DNA of 53,391 nt from an uncultured Lachnospiraceae bacterium (lineage in GTDB: Bacteria; Bacillota; Clostridia; Lachnospirales; Lachnospiraceae). Shown here piece by piece: positions 16,123-24,185 of this stretch. The first letter of the stretch is position 1. Each line of letters starts with the position of its first letter. Both the position numbers and the translations under genes were made by a program. The stretch lies in NCBI GenBank assembly GCA_947164605.1, contig CAMUXE010000016.1:1-53391 (forward strand). The letters are read 5' to 3'. The notes under the pieces were generated by a model. That model ran no database searches. It was not told the origin of the DNA and saw nothing but the letters and a program-made list of their open reading frames with translations.

Positions 16123-16692
16123 ATGAGTTATTTTCCATTCTTTTTAGACCTTCCACGTTTGCAAGGTTTGATAATCGGAGCTGGTTATGTAGCTGAGGAG
16201 AAGATAAGCCGTTTGCTTCCATCTGGGGCGAATCTTACTGTCATAGCCAGGGAGATTAGCCAGCAAGTTAGAGATTATGAGGGCATCACAATATTGGAAA
16301 AAGAGTATGAGAAGGGTGATTTGCAGGGCTTTGATTATATCATTGCTGCAACTAACGATTCTGACCTTAATCAGAGAATATATGATGATGCAAGGCAAAT
16401 GCACCTTTTAGTCAACGTTGTTGATATACCTGAATTATGCGATTTTATATTTCCATCTGTCCTTAAAAAGGGCAAGCTTGTAATAGGAATCTCCACAAGC
16501 GGGGCAGCACCACAGGTTGCTATACGCCTGAGAAAAGAGCTGGAAAATCAGATTCCGGACGACATTGAAGAAAAGTTGGATTATCTTTATCAGGAGAGAA
16601 TTCGAGTAAAGAAGGAAATAGCAGACCCTTCAGAGAGAAGAAAATATTTAAAAGGATTGGCAGATCGCCTATTGGATTATGAAGATAGATAG
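16123..16692 (+). CDS. Precorrin-2 dehydrogenase / siroheme synthase N-terminal type
   Basis: The 189-residue protein matches the NAD-dependent precorrin-2 dehydrogenase domain (CysG N-terminal, SirC/Met8). It oxidises precorrin-2 to sirohydrochlorin. The NAD-binding motif LIIGAGYVAEEK near residue 16 and the later A-A-T-N-D-S-D-L-N and I-G-I-S-T-S-G-A-A-P segments are typical. AAAGGAG lies ahead of the start. It overlaps the permease gene by 14 bases, which shows a tight operon and links tetrapyrrole chemistry to this transporter. Confidence 0.88.
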   Translation: MSYFPFFLDLPRLQGLIIGAGYVAEEKISRLLPSGANLTVIAREISQQVRDYEGITILEKEYEKGDLQGFDYIIAATNDSDLNQRIYDDARQMHLLVNVVDIPELCDFIFPSVLKKGKLVIGISTSGAAPQVAIRLRKELENQIPDDIEEKLDYLYQERIRVKKEIADPSERRKYLKGLADRLLDYEDR

Positions 16693-17686
16693 TAAGAAGA
16701 AAGCAATGATTTTTATAGGATGCGTCTTGGGACTCCTAGTCCTGACCTTTTTGCTGGCTCTGGTTTTTGGCAGTATAAATATACCCATAAAGGATGTGGT
16801 GAAGGTTCTGACTGGCCAAGATACAAGTTCTAAGGTGGCTTTTATTATTAAGACTATAAGACTGCCTAGAGCTCTGGCAGGAATTGCGGCTGGCGCAGCA
16901 TTGGCCACGGCGGGTGTCCTTTTGCAGAGCGTTATGAACAATTCGCTTGCAAGTCCTAATATTATAGGTGTAAATTCGGGCGCAGGTTTTTTTGTTATGC
17001 TATCCATGGCCTTATTTCCACAGAGCCTTTTTTCTAAATCAGTAATGGCCTTTCTTGGAGCCTTATTCACAAGCTTGTGTATCCTGGCTTTGGCTTTCTT
17101 TGCGGAGAAATCAAGGACTACAATAGTGCTTGCAGGTATTGCTGTATCTAGCTTCCTGTCGGCAGGTATGAATATGCTAAAGACTCTCGACAGTGATCTC
17201 ACAGTCAGCGCAACCCAGTTTTTGATAGGCTCACTGGCTGGAAATACCTTTAAGTCCATTAAGGTTCCGGCTATTGCCATTCTTGTGACAATTATTATCT
17301 CAATCTTTTTGAGCAGAGCCTTGAATATTCTGACACTTGGAGACGGGGTGGCTCGTTCACTTGGTTTATCGGTTGATTTATTTAGAATAATTTTTGTCAT
17401 CCTGGCTAGCTTGCTTGCAGGCATGGCTGTCAGCTTTGGAGGTTTGATTGGATTTGTAGGTCTGATAGTTCCTCATATAGTAAGATTTTTCGTGGGACAT
17501 GATGCTAGAGTGCTTATACCTGCAAGTGCCATAACAGGAGCTTTTTTTGTGATGGCAGCGGATTTGCTCGGCAGAGTTTTCTTTTCACCATACGAATTGC
17601 CTGTAGGTATAATCTTATCCTTGTTAGGTGCACCTTCCTTTTTGTACCTTTTAATGAAGAAAGGAGCAAGAAGAGTAAATGCTTGA
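16679..17686 (+). CDS. FecCD/BtuC family ABC transporter permease
   Basis: The 335-residue integral membrane protein has about nine to ten helices. Family signatures are I-R-L-P-R-A-L-A-G-I-A-A-G-A-A-L, the S-P-N-I-I-G-V-N-S-G-A-G segment and the late G-L-I-G-F-V-G-L-I-V-P-H-I-V-R coupling loop. It forms the transmembrane channel for the substrate handed over by the lipoprotein at 15103. The start overlaps the upstream gene by 14 bases and the end overlaps the ATPase by 8 bases. Confidence 0.93.
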   Translation: MKIDSKKKAMIFIGCVLGLLVLTFLLALVFGSINIPIKDVVKVLTGQDTSSKVAFIIKTIRLPRALAGIAAGAALATAGVLLQSVMNNSLASPNIIGVNSGAGFFVMLSMALFPQSLFSKSVMAFLGALFTSLCILALAFFAEKSRTTIVLAGIAVSSFLSAGMNMLKTLDSDLTVSATQFLIGSLAGNTFKSIKVPAIAILVTIIISIFLSRALNILTLGDGVARSLGLSVDLFRIIFVILASLLAGMAVSFGGLIGFVGLIVPHIVRFFVGHDARVLIPASAITGAFFVMAADLLGRVFFSPYELPVGIILSLLGAPSFLYLLMKKGARRVNA

Positions 17687-18437
17687 GTTTATTGATGTCA
17701 GTGTAAATGTAGGAAGAAGTCCCATCTTAAGCCATATATCTACTACTTTTGAAGAGGGACAAATTACGACAATAATTGGTCCTAATGGATGTGGTAAGAC
17801 AAGCCTTTTGCAGACTCTGAATGGCCAGAGTAAGCTTACAGTAGGAAAGATAATGCTTGATGGGGAGGATTTCCTTGAAAAGGCAATTAGAGAGAGGGCT
17901 AAATCCTTGTCTTTCATGCCACAGTTCAGGGAGACTGTGCCATGCATTTCTGTAAAGGGACTGGTTGAACACGGCAGATTCCCATATTTAGGCTTTTCTA
18001 GGACAATGTCAGCCGAGGACAGGCAAAAGGTAGAAGATGCTCTTGATTTTGTCTCTATGACAGATTCAAAGTCAAAAATAGTGAGTGAGCTGTCTGGTGG
18101 ACAGCAACAGAGGGCTTATCTTGCCATGCAGCTTGCCCAGGACTGTCCTTATCTGGTCCTTGATGAACCTATGAATCATCTTGATTTTGAGGGACAGAGA
18201 AATATGCTGAGTCTTATTCGCAGCTTGAAGAAGGCCAATAAGACTATTATTCTGGTTCTCCATGATATTAACCAGGCTCTTATGATCTCGGATAGCCTTG
18301 TGATTATGAAAAACAGGGAGTTAATTGCAAAAACCAGCCCTAAGTCTGCAATTGAATCAGGCTTGATAGAGGATGTATTTAATTGCAAGATTAGGCCTGT
18401 CGATGTGGACGGGGAGACCCAGTATTTATTGACTTGA
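17679..18437 (+). CDS. ABC transporter ATPase of the FecE/BtuD class
   Basis: The 252-residue ATPase has Walker A GPNGCGKTS near residue 35, a Q-loop at M-P-Q, the ABC signature LSGGQQQR, Walker B Y-L-V-L-D-E-P and the switch histidine in V-L-H-D-I-N. It energises the FecCD-type importer encoded just upstream. It is the last gene of the operon. No clear terminator follows immediately; the strong hairpin at 18575 may end the transcript. Confidence 0.93.
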   Translation: MLEFIDVSVNVGRSPILSHISTTFEEGQITTIIGPNGCGKTSLLQTLNGQSKLTVGKIMLDGEDFLEKAIRERAKSLSFMPQFRETVPCISVKGLVEHGRFPYLGFSRTMSAEDRQKVEDALDFVSMTDSKSKIVSELSGGQQQRAYLAMQLAQDCPYLVLDEPMNHLDFEGQRNMLSLIRSLKKANKTIILVLHDINQALMISDSLVIMKNRELIAKTSPKSAIESGLIEDVFNCKIRPVDVDGETQYLLT

Positions 18438-18574
18438 TATAAGCTGTATTTTTATATTTGGAAGCTGAGCTCAATTAATAAATTTTTTTTTAGAAAATTG
18501 GGGCTTATGATTTTTGAATAAATATGATAGAATTCCAAAGTATTGAAAATATGGTTAAATTGGAAACGCACAAC

Positions 18575-18630
18575 CCTTCTTGGATGATAACGAACAACAC
18601 ATGTGAATTATTATCCAAGGAGGATTTTTT
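18575..18630 (+). promoter_or_regulatory. 16-bp hairpin burying the ribosome binding site, terminator-like
   Basis: CCTTCTTGGATGATAA (18575-18590) pairs base by base with TTATTATCCAAGGAGG (18608-18623): 14 Watson-Crick and two G-U pairs around a 17-base loop. The complete AAGGAGG site of the next ORF lies in the 3' arm. The stem is followed by ATTTTTT, so the same element also looks like a rho-independent terminator. It can act by closing the ribosome site, by stopping transcription, or both. Confidence 0.75.
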
Positions 18631-18723
18631 ATGCCAAAAAACAAGTTTCAGGAAGTAGTATTTACAGCAATCATGGCTACAATCATGGTTTATGGTATGG
18701 TTGTTTATTCTCAATTCTTTTAA
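18631..18723 (+). CDS. 30-residue single-helix membrane peptide, DUF2798-like start
   Basis: The short ORF begins MPKNKFQEVVF and continues with one hydrophobic helix rich in Met, Ile and Val before a stop at 18721. The opening looks like the first transmembrane helix of DUF2798 membrane proteins, which normally have about 150 residues and four helices. It may be a shortened copy or a genuine small membrane peptide. AGGAGG lies 7 bases before the ATG but is fully paired in the hairpin 18575-18623, so translation must be conditional. It lies between the uptake operon and the convergent CdaR gene. Function unknown. Confidence 0.55.
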   Translation: MPKNKFQEVVFTAIMATIMVYGMVVYSQFF

Positions 18724-18751
18724 AGAAAGACTTGGGTCAAAATTAAATATA

Positions 18752-19840
18752 TTACTTGAGGAGCAGGGCTAGATATAAAGGCACTGCTCCTTTTATCTTT
18801 CTTGGATTAAAAGATGTAATTTCAGCAATGCGATTTAAGCGATACTGCAGTGTGTTAACATGAACAAAAAGGCGTTTGGCTGTCTGCTTTAGAGACAAAT
18901 CCTCCTCAAAATATATAGCTAAGAGCTCTAAATCGGCTTCAGATAAGCCATCGAGCGTTTTGGAAAGATACATTTGACGATTGTTGCTCGAGAGAGAGGA
19001 GAGCAAAATCTCCAGGGTGAGATTATCGAAAAAGCAGAAGAACTGGCCTGATTTTTCCAGGCTTGCAAGAGCAGTCTGAGCCGTTGCGTAGGAATTCTTG
19101 ATTAGATATAGATCAGTTGAAGAGCCAATGGCACATCTTATTAGAGGGGCATGCTCTTTTACAAATGCTGAGATTTTATCTCCTTTTTCAGCTAAATAGC
19201 TAGTGTCTGCAAGACAGACATACTCACTAGGATATCTGAACATATACTTTATCTCTGGCAGAGAGATAAAGAGGGATTTTAGGTGGGACTCAATCATAGA
19301 CAAATTCTTAGGATTGTATCTATTGTTGATTTTTATGAGAAGGATTGACTTAGGACTTTCGGTATTAATCTTCAAATCGCGGCAGACCTCGTTTAAATAG
19401 TCACTGTTGATACTTTCCTCATTGATTAATGACTGGAGAATAAAGCTGATTTTTTCATCGAGAGTTCTGGCATATTCGTTAACCTCCATTTCACGAATCA
19501 AGAGATTTGTAATTTTTTCAGCCAAGAGGGCATATTTTCTAACCTTTTTAGGATCACCGGTGATACCTATAACAGCTAAAAGCTTGTGATTGTGATAAAT
19601 AGGTACATTGATGCCGGGATGGCTGCCCTTAAAATTATCATTTTTAGTTACTTCTATAGCGCGACCTTCTTTGGCTGCCATTCGGCCTATGTCGTGGTAG
19701 CTTCCAACTCTTTTTGCATCAGTGCTTGCATATATTATTCCATTCGGGTCAATAAAATTTACATCCTGTCCACACACATCCTTTACTGTGATAACAATTT
19801 GCTCCGCAAGTTTCTGCGAGATAGAACTTAAAACTGCCAT
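18752..19840 (-). CDS. cdaR: CdaR family regulator of sugar-acid/glycerate use
   Basis: The 362-residue protein has the three-part CdaR layout. An N-terminal sugar-diacid recognition domain spans about residues 1-135 (ISQKLAEQIV, N-V-P-I-Y-H-N-H-K-L-L-A-V-I-G-I-T-G). A GGDEF-like middle follows. The C-terminal PucR-type helix-turn-helix reads L-S-L-K-Q-T-A-K-R-L-F-V-H-V-N-T-L-Q-Y-R-L-N-R-I. I chose the ATG at 19840 because GAGG lies 8 bases upstream; a start four codons earlier leaves almost no spacing. It is divergent from glycerate kinase and a GntP-type permease, the usual targets of CdaR. The dyad at 19861-19884 is the likely operator. Confidence 0.9.
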   Translation of the reverse strand: MAVLSSISQKLAEQIVITVKDVCGQDVNFIDPNGIIYASTDAKRVGSYHDIGRMAAKEGRAIEVTKNDNFKGSHPGINVPIYHNHKLLAVIGITGDPKKVRKYALLAEKITNLLIREMEVNEYARTLDEKISFILQSLINEESINSDYLNEVCRDLKINTESPKSILLIKINNRYNPKNLSMIESHLKSLFISLPEIKYMFRYPSEYVCLADTSYLAEKGDKISAFVKEHAPLIRCAIGSSTDLYLIKNSYATAQTALASLEKSGQFFCFFDNLTLEILLSSLSSNNRQMYLSKTLDGLSEADLELLAIYFEEDLSLKQTAKRLFVHVNTLQYRLNRIAEITSFNPRKIKGAVPLYLALLLK

Positions 19841-19860
19841 ATTAAACCTCATTCCCTTTG

Positions 19861-19884
19861 ATAATTGTTATATGTAACAATTAT
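19861..19884. promoter_or_regulatory. Candidate CdaR operator (10-bp perfect dyad)
   Basis: ATAATTGTTA and TAACAATTAT form a perfect inverted repeat with a 4-base centre in the space between the regulator and glycerate kinase. The dyad covers a TATAAT box on the minus strand, which would allow autoregulation. Confidence 0.6.
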
Positions 19885-19987
19885 AACATAAAATTAACTT
19901 GAATATTTGTTTTAGCTGACATTTTGATTGGGGCCTATAAAGTTTATTATTAAGTCACAGAAAAAATAAATTAAAGGAGGGCTTAAG

Positions 19988-21133
19988 ATGAAAGTTGTAT
20001 GTGCGATTGATTCTATGAAAGGCAGCTTATCTTCAATAGAGTGTGGCAATGCAGCAGCTGAGGGAATTAAAAGAGTTTACCCTGATGCTGAGGTTATTGT
20101 CAGACCACTTGCAGATGGCGGTGAAGGAACTGTAGATGCCTTGGTTGAAGGTATGAACGGCGAATTAGTGACAGTTAGAGTTACAGGACCAGCCGGTAAG
20201 CCGGTTGATTGTCCTTATGGCATAATAAAAGAAACAAAAACTGCAGTTATTGAAATGTCAGGAGCTGCGGGTATTACCCAAGTTGTAGGTGATGAAAAGA
20301 ATCCTCTTAACACTACAACATTTGGTGTCGGTGAAGTTATAAGAGACGCAATCAACAGAGGTTGCAGAAGATTTGTAGTAGGTATCGGCGGAAGTGCTAC
20401 AAATGACGGAGGCGTAGGCATGCTTCAAGCTCTAGGCTTCGCCTTTCTCAACAAGGAGAAGAAACAGGTTCCTTTCGGAGCCAAGGGCCTAAAAGAACTT
20501 GAGACTATTGATGACAGCGAGGCTATGCCAGAACTTGCAGAGTGCGAATTCCTTGTAGCCTGTGATGTTACTAATCCACTCTGTGGAGAACAGGGTTGTT
20601 CAGCAGTCTATGGACCTCAGAAGGGTGCTGATCCAACAATGATTATGCAGATGGACAAATGGCTTGCATATTACGCAGCCCTTGCCAGAGAAAAGTTTCC
20701 TAATGCGGATGCAAAATTCCCTGGGGCTGGCGCAGCAGGCGGTATGGGATTTGCCTTCAAGGCCTTCCTCAATGGACAGCTTGAGTCAGGCATTAGCATA
20801 GTTTTAAAGGAGACAAAGTTAGCTGATTTTATCAAGAATGCGGACATCGTAATTACAGGTGAAGGAAGACTTGATGGACAGACAGCAAACGGTAAGGCTC
20901 CAGTAGGAGTTGCAAAACTTGCCAAGGAATATGGTAAGACCTGCTTAGCATTTGCCGGAAGCGTGACTAGAGAGGCTGATGCATGTAACAGGGAGGGCAT
21001 TGATGCCTTCTTCCCAATACTCAGGGGAGTTGTCACTCTTGCTGAGGCAATGGAGAAGGAAAATGCTGAGTATAATATGGCAGCGAGTGTTGAACAGGCT
21101 TTCCGCCTTGTGAACGCTTGCCAGATAAGATAA
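19988..21133 (+). CDS. glxK: Glycerate kinase (type I)
   Basis: The 381-residue enzyme phosphorylates D-glycerate with ATP and feeds it into glycolysis. The opening A-I-D-S-M-K-G-S-L-S-S, the D-G-G-E-G-T motif near residue 45, the G-I-G-G-S-A-T-N-D-G-G segment near 137 and the late V-I-T-G-E-G-R-L-D-G-Q-T block are the family signatures. Length agrees with GlxK/GarK enzymes. AAAGGAGG lies ahead of the ATG. The permease gene follows after 13 bases, and the divergent CdaR gene completes a glycerate utilisation unit. Confidence 0.95.
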   Translation: MKVVCAIDSMKGSLSSIECGNAAAEGIKRVYPDAEVIVRPLADGGEGTVDALVEGMNGELVTVRVTGPAGKPVDCPYGIIKETKTAVIEMSGAAGITQVVGDEKNPLNTTTFGVGEVIRDAINRGCRRFVVGIGGSATNDGGVGMLQALGFAFLNKEKKQVPFGAKGLKELETIDDSEAMPELAECEFLVACDVTNPLCGEQGCSAVYGPQKGADPTMIMQMDKWLAYYAALAREKFPNADAKFPGAGAAGGMGFAFKAFLNGQLESGISIVLKETKLADFIKNADIVITGEGRLDGQTANGKAPVGVAKLAKEYGKTCLAFAGSVTREADACNREGIDAFFPILRGVVTLAEAMEKENAEYNMAASVEQAFRLVNACQIR

Positions 21134-21146
21134 GGAGGGGGTGCTT

Positions 21147-22409
21147 ATGACAGCATCATTTACAACACTCGGGGCAGTGATTGGCCTCGTACTTGCAATC
21201 ATTTTAATTATCAGAAAGGTTAATCCAACCTATTCTCTTATACTTGGAGCCTTAATCGGCGGTTTTATAGGCTCATTTGACTTGGTTCTCACGGTAAATA
21301 CTATGGTGACAGGTGCATCTAGTATGATTAGCTCAGTTCTTCGTATCATGACATCTGGTGTACTTGCCGGAGCCCTGATAAAGACTGGCGCGGCAGAGAA
21401 AATAGCCGATGTTATTGTTAAAACTTTAGGTGAGAAACGTGCCATTATCGCAGTGGCAATAGCAACAATGATTATCTGTGCAGTTGGTGTTTTCGTTGAT
21501 ATCTCAGTTGTCACAGTAGCTCCAATCGCTCTTGCAATCGGAGAGAGAGCTGGCTACAATAAGCCATCACTTCTCTTAGCTATGATTGGCGGTGGTAAGG
21601 CTGGAAATATTCTTTCACCAAACCCAAACACAATCGCAGTTTCTGAGGCATTTGGCCTTGACCTCACATCTCTTATGATTAAGAATGCTGTTCCAGCACT
21701 CTGTGCCCTTATAGTTACATGTATCTTAGCAACATTCCTTTCTAAGAAAAAAGGCTCTATGGTTACAAGTGAGGACCTTGAACAGAGAGATTCTAAGGAT
21801 CTTCCTTCTTTCATTCAGGCTATCGTAGGACCTCTTGTAGTTATCGTTCTCTTAGGACTTCGTCCAGTTGCCGGAATCACAATCGATCCATTGATTGCCC
21901 TTCCTGTTGGTGGCCTTGTATGTTCACTCTTCTGTGGCAAGATCAAGGGCTTCAAGGAGCAGGCTGAATACGGTTTGAGCAAGGTTGTAGGTGTATCAGT
22001 CCTCTTGATTGGTACAGGAACAATTGCCGGAATCATTAAGGCTAGTGCTCTTCAGTATGATTTCATAAATCTTCTTGATTTCCTTAATATGCCAGCCTTT
22101 CTTCTTGCTCCTATCGCTGGTATCCTTATGGCTGGAGCAACAGCTTCCACAACAGCAGGTGCAACAATTGCATCTCAGACATTTGCCGGAACACTTACTA
22201 GTGCAGGCGTTTCAGCCCTATCAGCAGGTGCTATGATTCACGCAGGTGCAACAGTTATCGATTCACTTCCTCACGGATCATTCTTCCACGCAACAGGCGG
22301 TGCTGCTGGCATGAAGATCAATGAGCGTATGAAACTCATTCCTTTTGAGGCATGTATCGGTCTTACATCAACAGTAGTTGCAACAATTATCTACCTTATA
22401 GGTTTCTAA
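21147..22409 (+). CDS. GntP family permease (probable glycerate/sugar-acid importer)
   Basis: The 420-residue membrane protein has about 12 hydrophobic helices and the GntP pattern. This includes V-F-V-D-I-S-V-V-T-V-A-P-I-A-L in the first half and the G-G-G-K-A-G-N-I-L-S-P-N-P-N-T re-entrant segment. A second loop reads M-I-H-A-G-A-T-V-I-D-S-L-P-H-G-S. GntP-type carriers import gluconate or related acids with protons. Because it shares a transcript with glycerate kinase and the CdaR regulator, glycerate is the likely substrate (inference). AGGAGG lies 8 bases before the ATG at 21147; a GTG six bases earlier is less well placed. Confidence 0.92.
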   Translation: MTASFTTLGAVIGLVLAIILIIRKVNPTYSLILGALIGGFIGSFDLVLTVNTMVTGASSMISSVLRIMTSGVLAGALIKTGAAEKIADVIVKTLGEKRAIIAVAIATMIICAVGVFVDISVVTVAPIALAIGERAGYNKPSLLLAMIGGGKAGNILSPNPNTIAVSEAFGLDLTSLMIKNAVPALCALIVTCILATFLSKKKGSMVTSEDLEQRDSKDLPSFIQAIVGPLVVIVLLGLRPVAGITIDPLIALPVGGLVCSLFCGKIKGFKEQAEYGLSKVVGVSVLLIGTGTIAGIIKASALQYDFINLLDFLNMPAFLLAPIAGILMAGATASTTAGATIASQTFAGTLTSAGVSALSAGAMIHAGATVIDSLPHGSFFHATGGAAGMKINERMKLIPFEACIGLTSTVVATIIYLIGF

Positions 22410-22442
22410 ATTAGATATTGCCAACAGATATAAAACCCTCTT

Positions 22443-22514
22443 AGACACCATTCTTGCACTTGATTGGGCCTCTTTTACAGGAGATCATATCAAAGGCATG
22501 AATGGTGTCTTTTT
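22443..22514 (+). terminator. Long-stem terminator of the glycerate operon
   Basis: AGACACCATTC (22443-22453) pairs perfectly with GAATGGTGTCT (22500-22510), followed by five T. The interior continues to pair (CTTGAT / ATCAAA and CCTC / GGAG), so the element is an extended hairpin of about 70 bases. Confidence 0.75.
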
Positions 22515-22564
22515 GCTGTCTAAATATTTAGAATTTTGAATGAATTTCAATAGGGAGCATATGC

Positions 22565-22585
22565 TATAATACTAGGGAATAGTAT
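22565..22585 (+). promoter_or_regulatory. Extended -10 promoter with dyad ahead of the MATE gene
   Basis: TGC-TATAAT (TATAAT at 22565-22570) is an extended -10 box. The inverted repeat ATACTA-GGGAA-TAGTAT (22569-22585) overlaps it and the likely start of transcription. This suggests a repressor site for the exporter gene. Confidence 0.5.
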
Positions 22586-22617
22586 CTGCGACTAAAATAA
22601 AAGGAAATAGCATTTTT

Positions 22618-23916
22618 ATGAATATCTACAAGAAAATGGCAAGGTATGTTTTGACCAGCGTATTAGGCATGATTGGCGTATCGATTTATATACTTGCTGA
22701 CACTTACTTTATATCGCTGGGCTTTGGCTCAGAAGGCTTAGCAGTCTTGAATTTAACCCTGCCTATCTACGGCTTTATGTATGCAATTGGGCAAATGCTT
22801 GGAATGGGTTACGCTATTGTATATAGCCTTGAGAGGGCTAAGGGAGGGAGGACTGAGCACTACTTCCTTCAAGCCTTTCAATGGGCCTTGATTTTTAGCC
22901 TTCCATTCATTCTATTGGGAATTTTTGCACCGGATAAGATTTTAGGCCTTTTGGGTGCTGATGCTCAGTTGGCTTATATGGGAAAGCCTTATGTGAGAAT
23001 TATTTTGTGTGCAGCCCCTTTATTTATGCTCAACTTTGTCTTTTCAGCCTTTTCGAGGAATGACAATGCGACCTCGCTGGCAATGACAGGAGCTATCATG
23101 GCAAGTGTGTTTAATATTGTCTTTGATTATGTTTTTATGTTTCCTTGCAGATTTGGGTTTATGGGTGCTGCAATGGCTACAGCTGCCTGTCCACTTATTT
23201 CTATTGCGATAAACTGCATTCACTTTAAAAGCCAAAAGAACAATATTGGTTTTAAGTACGAAAGAGCGCATTTTAAGCTTTTTACAAAGTGCGCTTCTAT
23301 TGGAATGTCGGGCTTTGTCGGCGAATTTTCAACAGCGGTGACTTCCGCAGTCTTTAATTTTATGATGCTCTTGCTTGCAGGCAATACAGGAGTTGCAGCC
23401 TACAGCGTGATTGCTAATATAGCCCTGGTTTGTACTTGTATATTTAACGGTATTGCTCAAGGCATTCAGCCTCTTTTTAGTTCATCTTTTGGGGCGGGCA
23501 GAAAAGATGAATGCAAAAAACTGATTAAGGCCAGTCTGTGTCTGGCCCTGATTGTAGCAATACTCATGATTCTTATGGGCTTTGGACTGACAGATCAGCT
23601 TATTGCTGTCTTTAATTCCAAGAATGACAGTCTTCTGGCAAGCTATGCTTTCGCTGGAATCAGGTTGTATTTTTTAGCTTTCACAATTGTCGGCATCAAT
23701 GTGGTGCTTATTGCTTATTTCTCTGCAATAGGCGAGGCAAAGATTGTAATTATAGGCTCTCTCTTAAGAGGCATGATTTTGATTTCAATCGCAGCAATAG
23801 TCATGGGTAAGCTTTTTGGAATGAACGGCGTCTGGCTTTCATATCTAACAGCCGAAAGTCTGACCCTGATAACTATTCTTGCAATCTGGCTTAAGGGTAA
23901 GAGAACAGCTAAGTAG
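22618..23916 (+). CDS. MATE family multidrug exporter
   Basis: The 432-residue protein has about 12 transmembrane helices in two related halves, as in cation-coupled MATE exporters of drugs and toxic cations. Typical are the helix-1 segment I-L-A-D-T-Y-F-I-S, the N-L-T-L-P-I-Y-G-F-M motif and the repeated L-L-A-G-N-T-G-V-A-A-Y-S-V-I segment at the start of the second half, with G-I-A-Q-G-I-Q-P-L-F after it. It starts at the ATG at 22618 with AAAGGAAAT ahead. It stands alone behind an extended -10 promoter with an overlapping dyad. Substrate unknown. Confidence 0.9.
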   Translation: MNIYKKMARYVLTSVLGMIGVSIYILADTYFISLGFGSEGLAVLNLTLPIYGFMYAIGQMLGMGYAIVYSLERAKGGRTEHYFLQAFQWALIFSLPFILLGIFAPDKILGLLGADAQLAYMGKPYVRIILCAAPLFMLNFVFSAFSRNDNATSLAMTGAIMASVFNIVFDYVFMFPCRFGFMGAAMATAACPLISIAINCIHFKSQKNNIGFKYERAHFKLFTKCASIGMSGFVGEFSTAVTSAVFNFMMLLLAGNTGVAAYSVIANIALVCTCIFNGIAQGIQPLFSSSFGAGRKDECKKLIKASLCLALIVAILMILMGFGLTDQLIAVFNSKNDSLLASYAFAGIRLYFLAFTIVGINVVLIAYFSAIGEAKIVIIGSLLRGMILISIAAIVMGKLFGMNGVWLSYLTAESLTLITILAIWLKGKRTAK

Positions 23917-23929
23917 AGCGAAGATAAAA

Positions 23930-24121
23930 GATGTTTAAATTGCAAAGGTGGATGGAGAAGAGTTTGCATTTTGGATTGCTGAACTCGTATGATAAAAGGA
24001 GTATTTATGGATTTTAATGAAGAAAAAGAGGCCATTTGGCCGGGGCATGCTCAAGCCTCTGATTAAGGACGGCGAGATAGGTGTCATCAAGAAATTGTCC
24101 AGAATGAATGGAAAACGGATG
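23930..24121 (+). other. Apparent gene debris without an intact ORF
   Basis: This stretch contains short protein-like pieces in different frames. One is a tail reading KVDGEEFAFWIAELV ending near 23990. Another is a start at 24007 with AAAGGAG ahead that stops after 19 codons. A third, in another frame, reads MLKPLIKDGEIGVIKKL up to 24121. It looks like decayed coding sequence, but no family is recognised. Confidence 0.3.
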
Positions 24122-24185
24122 TAATCAAGCTTTTATAAAAAATGCTAGAAGGTTTGATGGAAGACTGATAATCAGGAGGTTTGAG

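Noticed and set aside
16669-17424. 251-residue minus-strand ORF opposite the permease
   Set aside because: The plus strand carries an unmistakable FecCD permease in an overlapping operon; the antisense frame has no recognisable motif or ribosome site.
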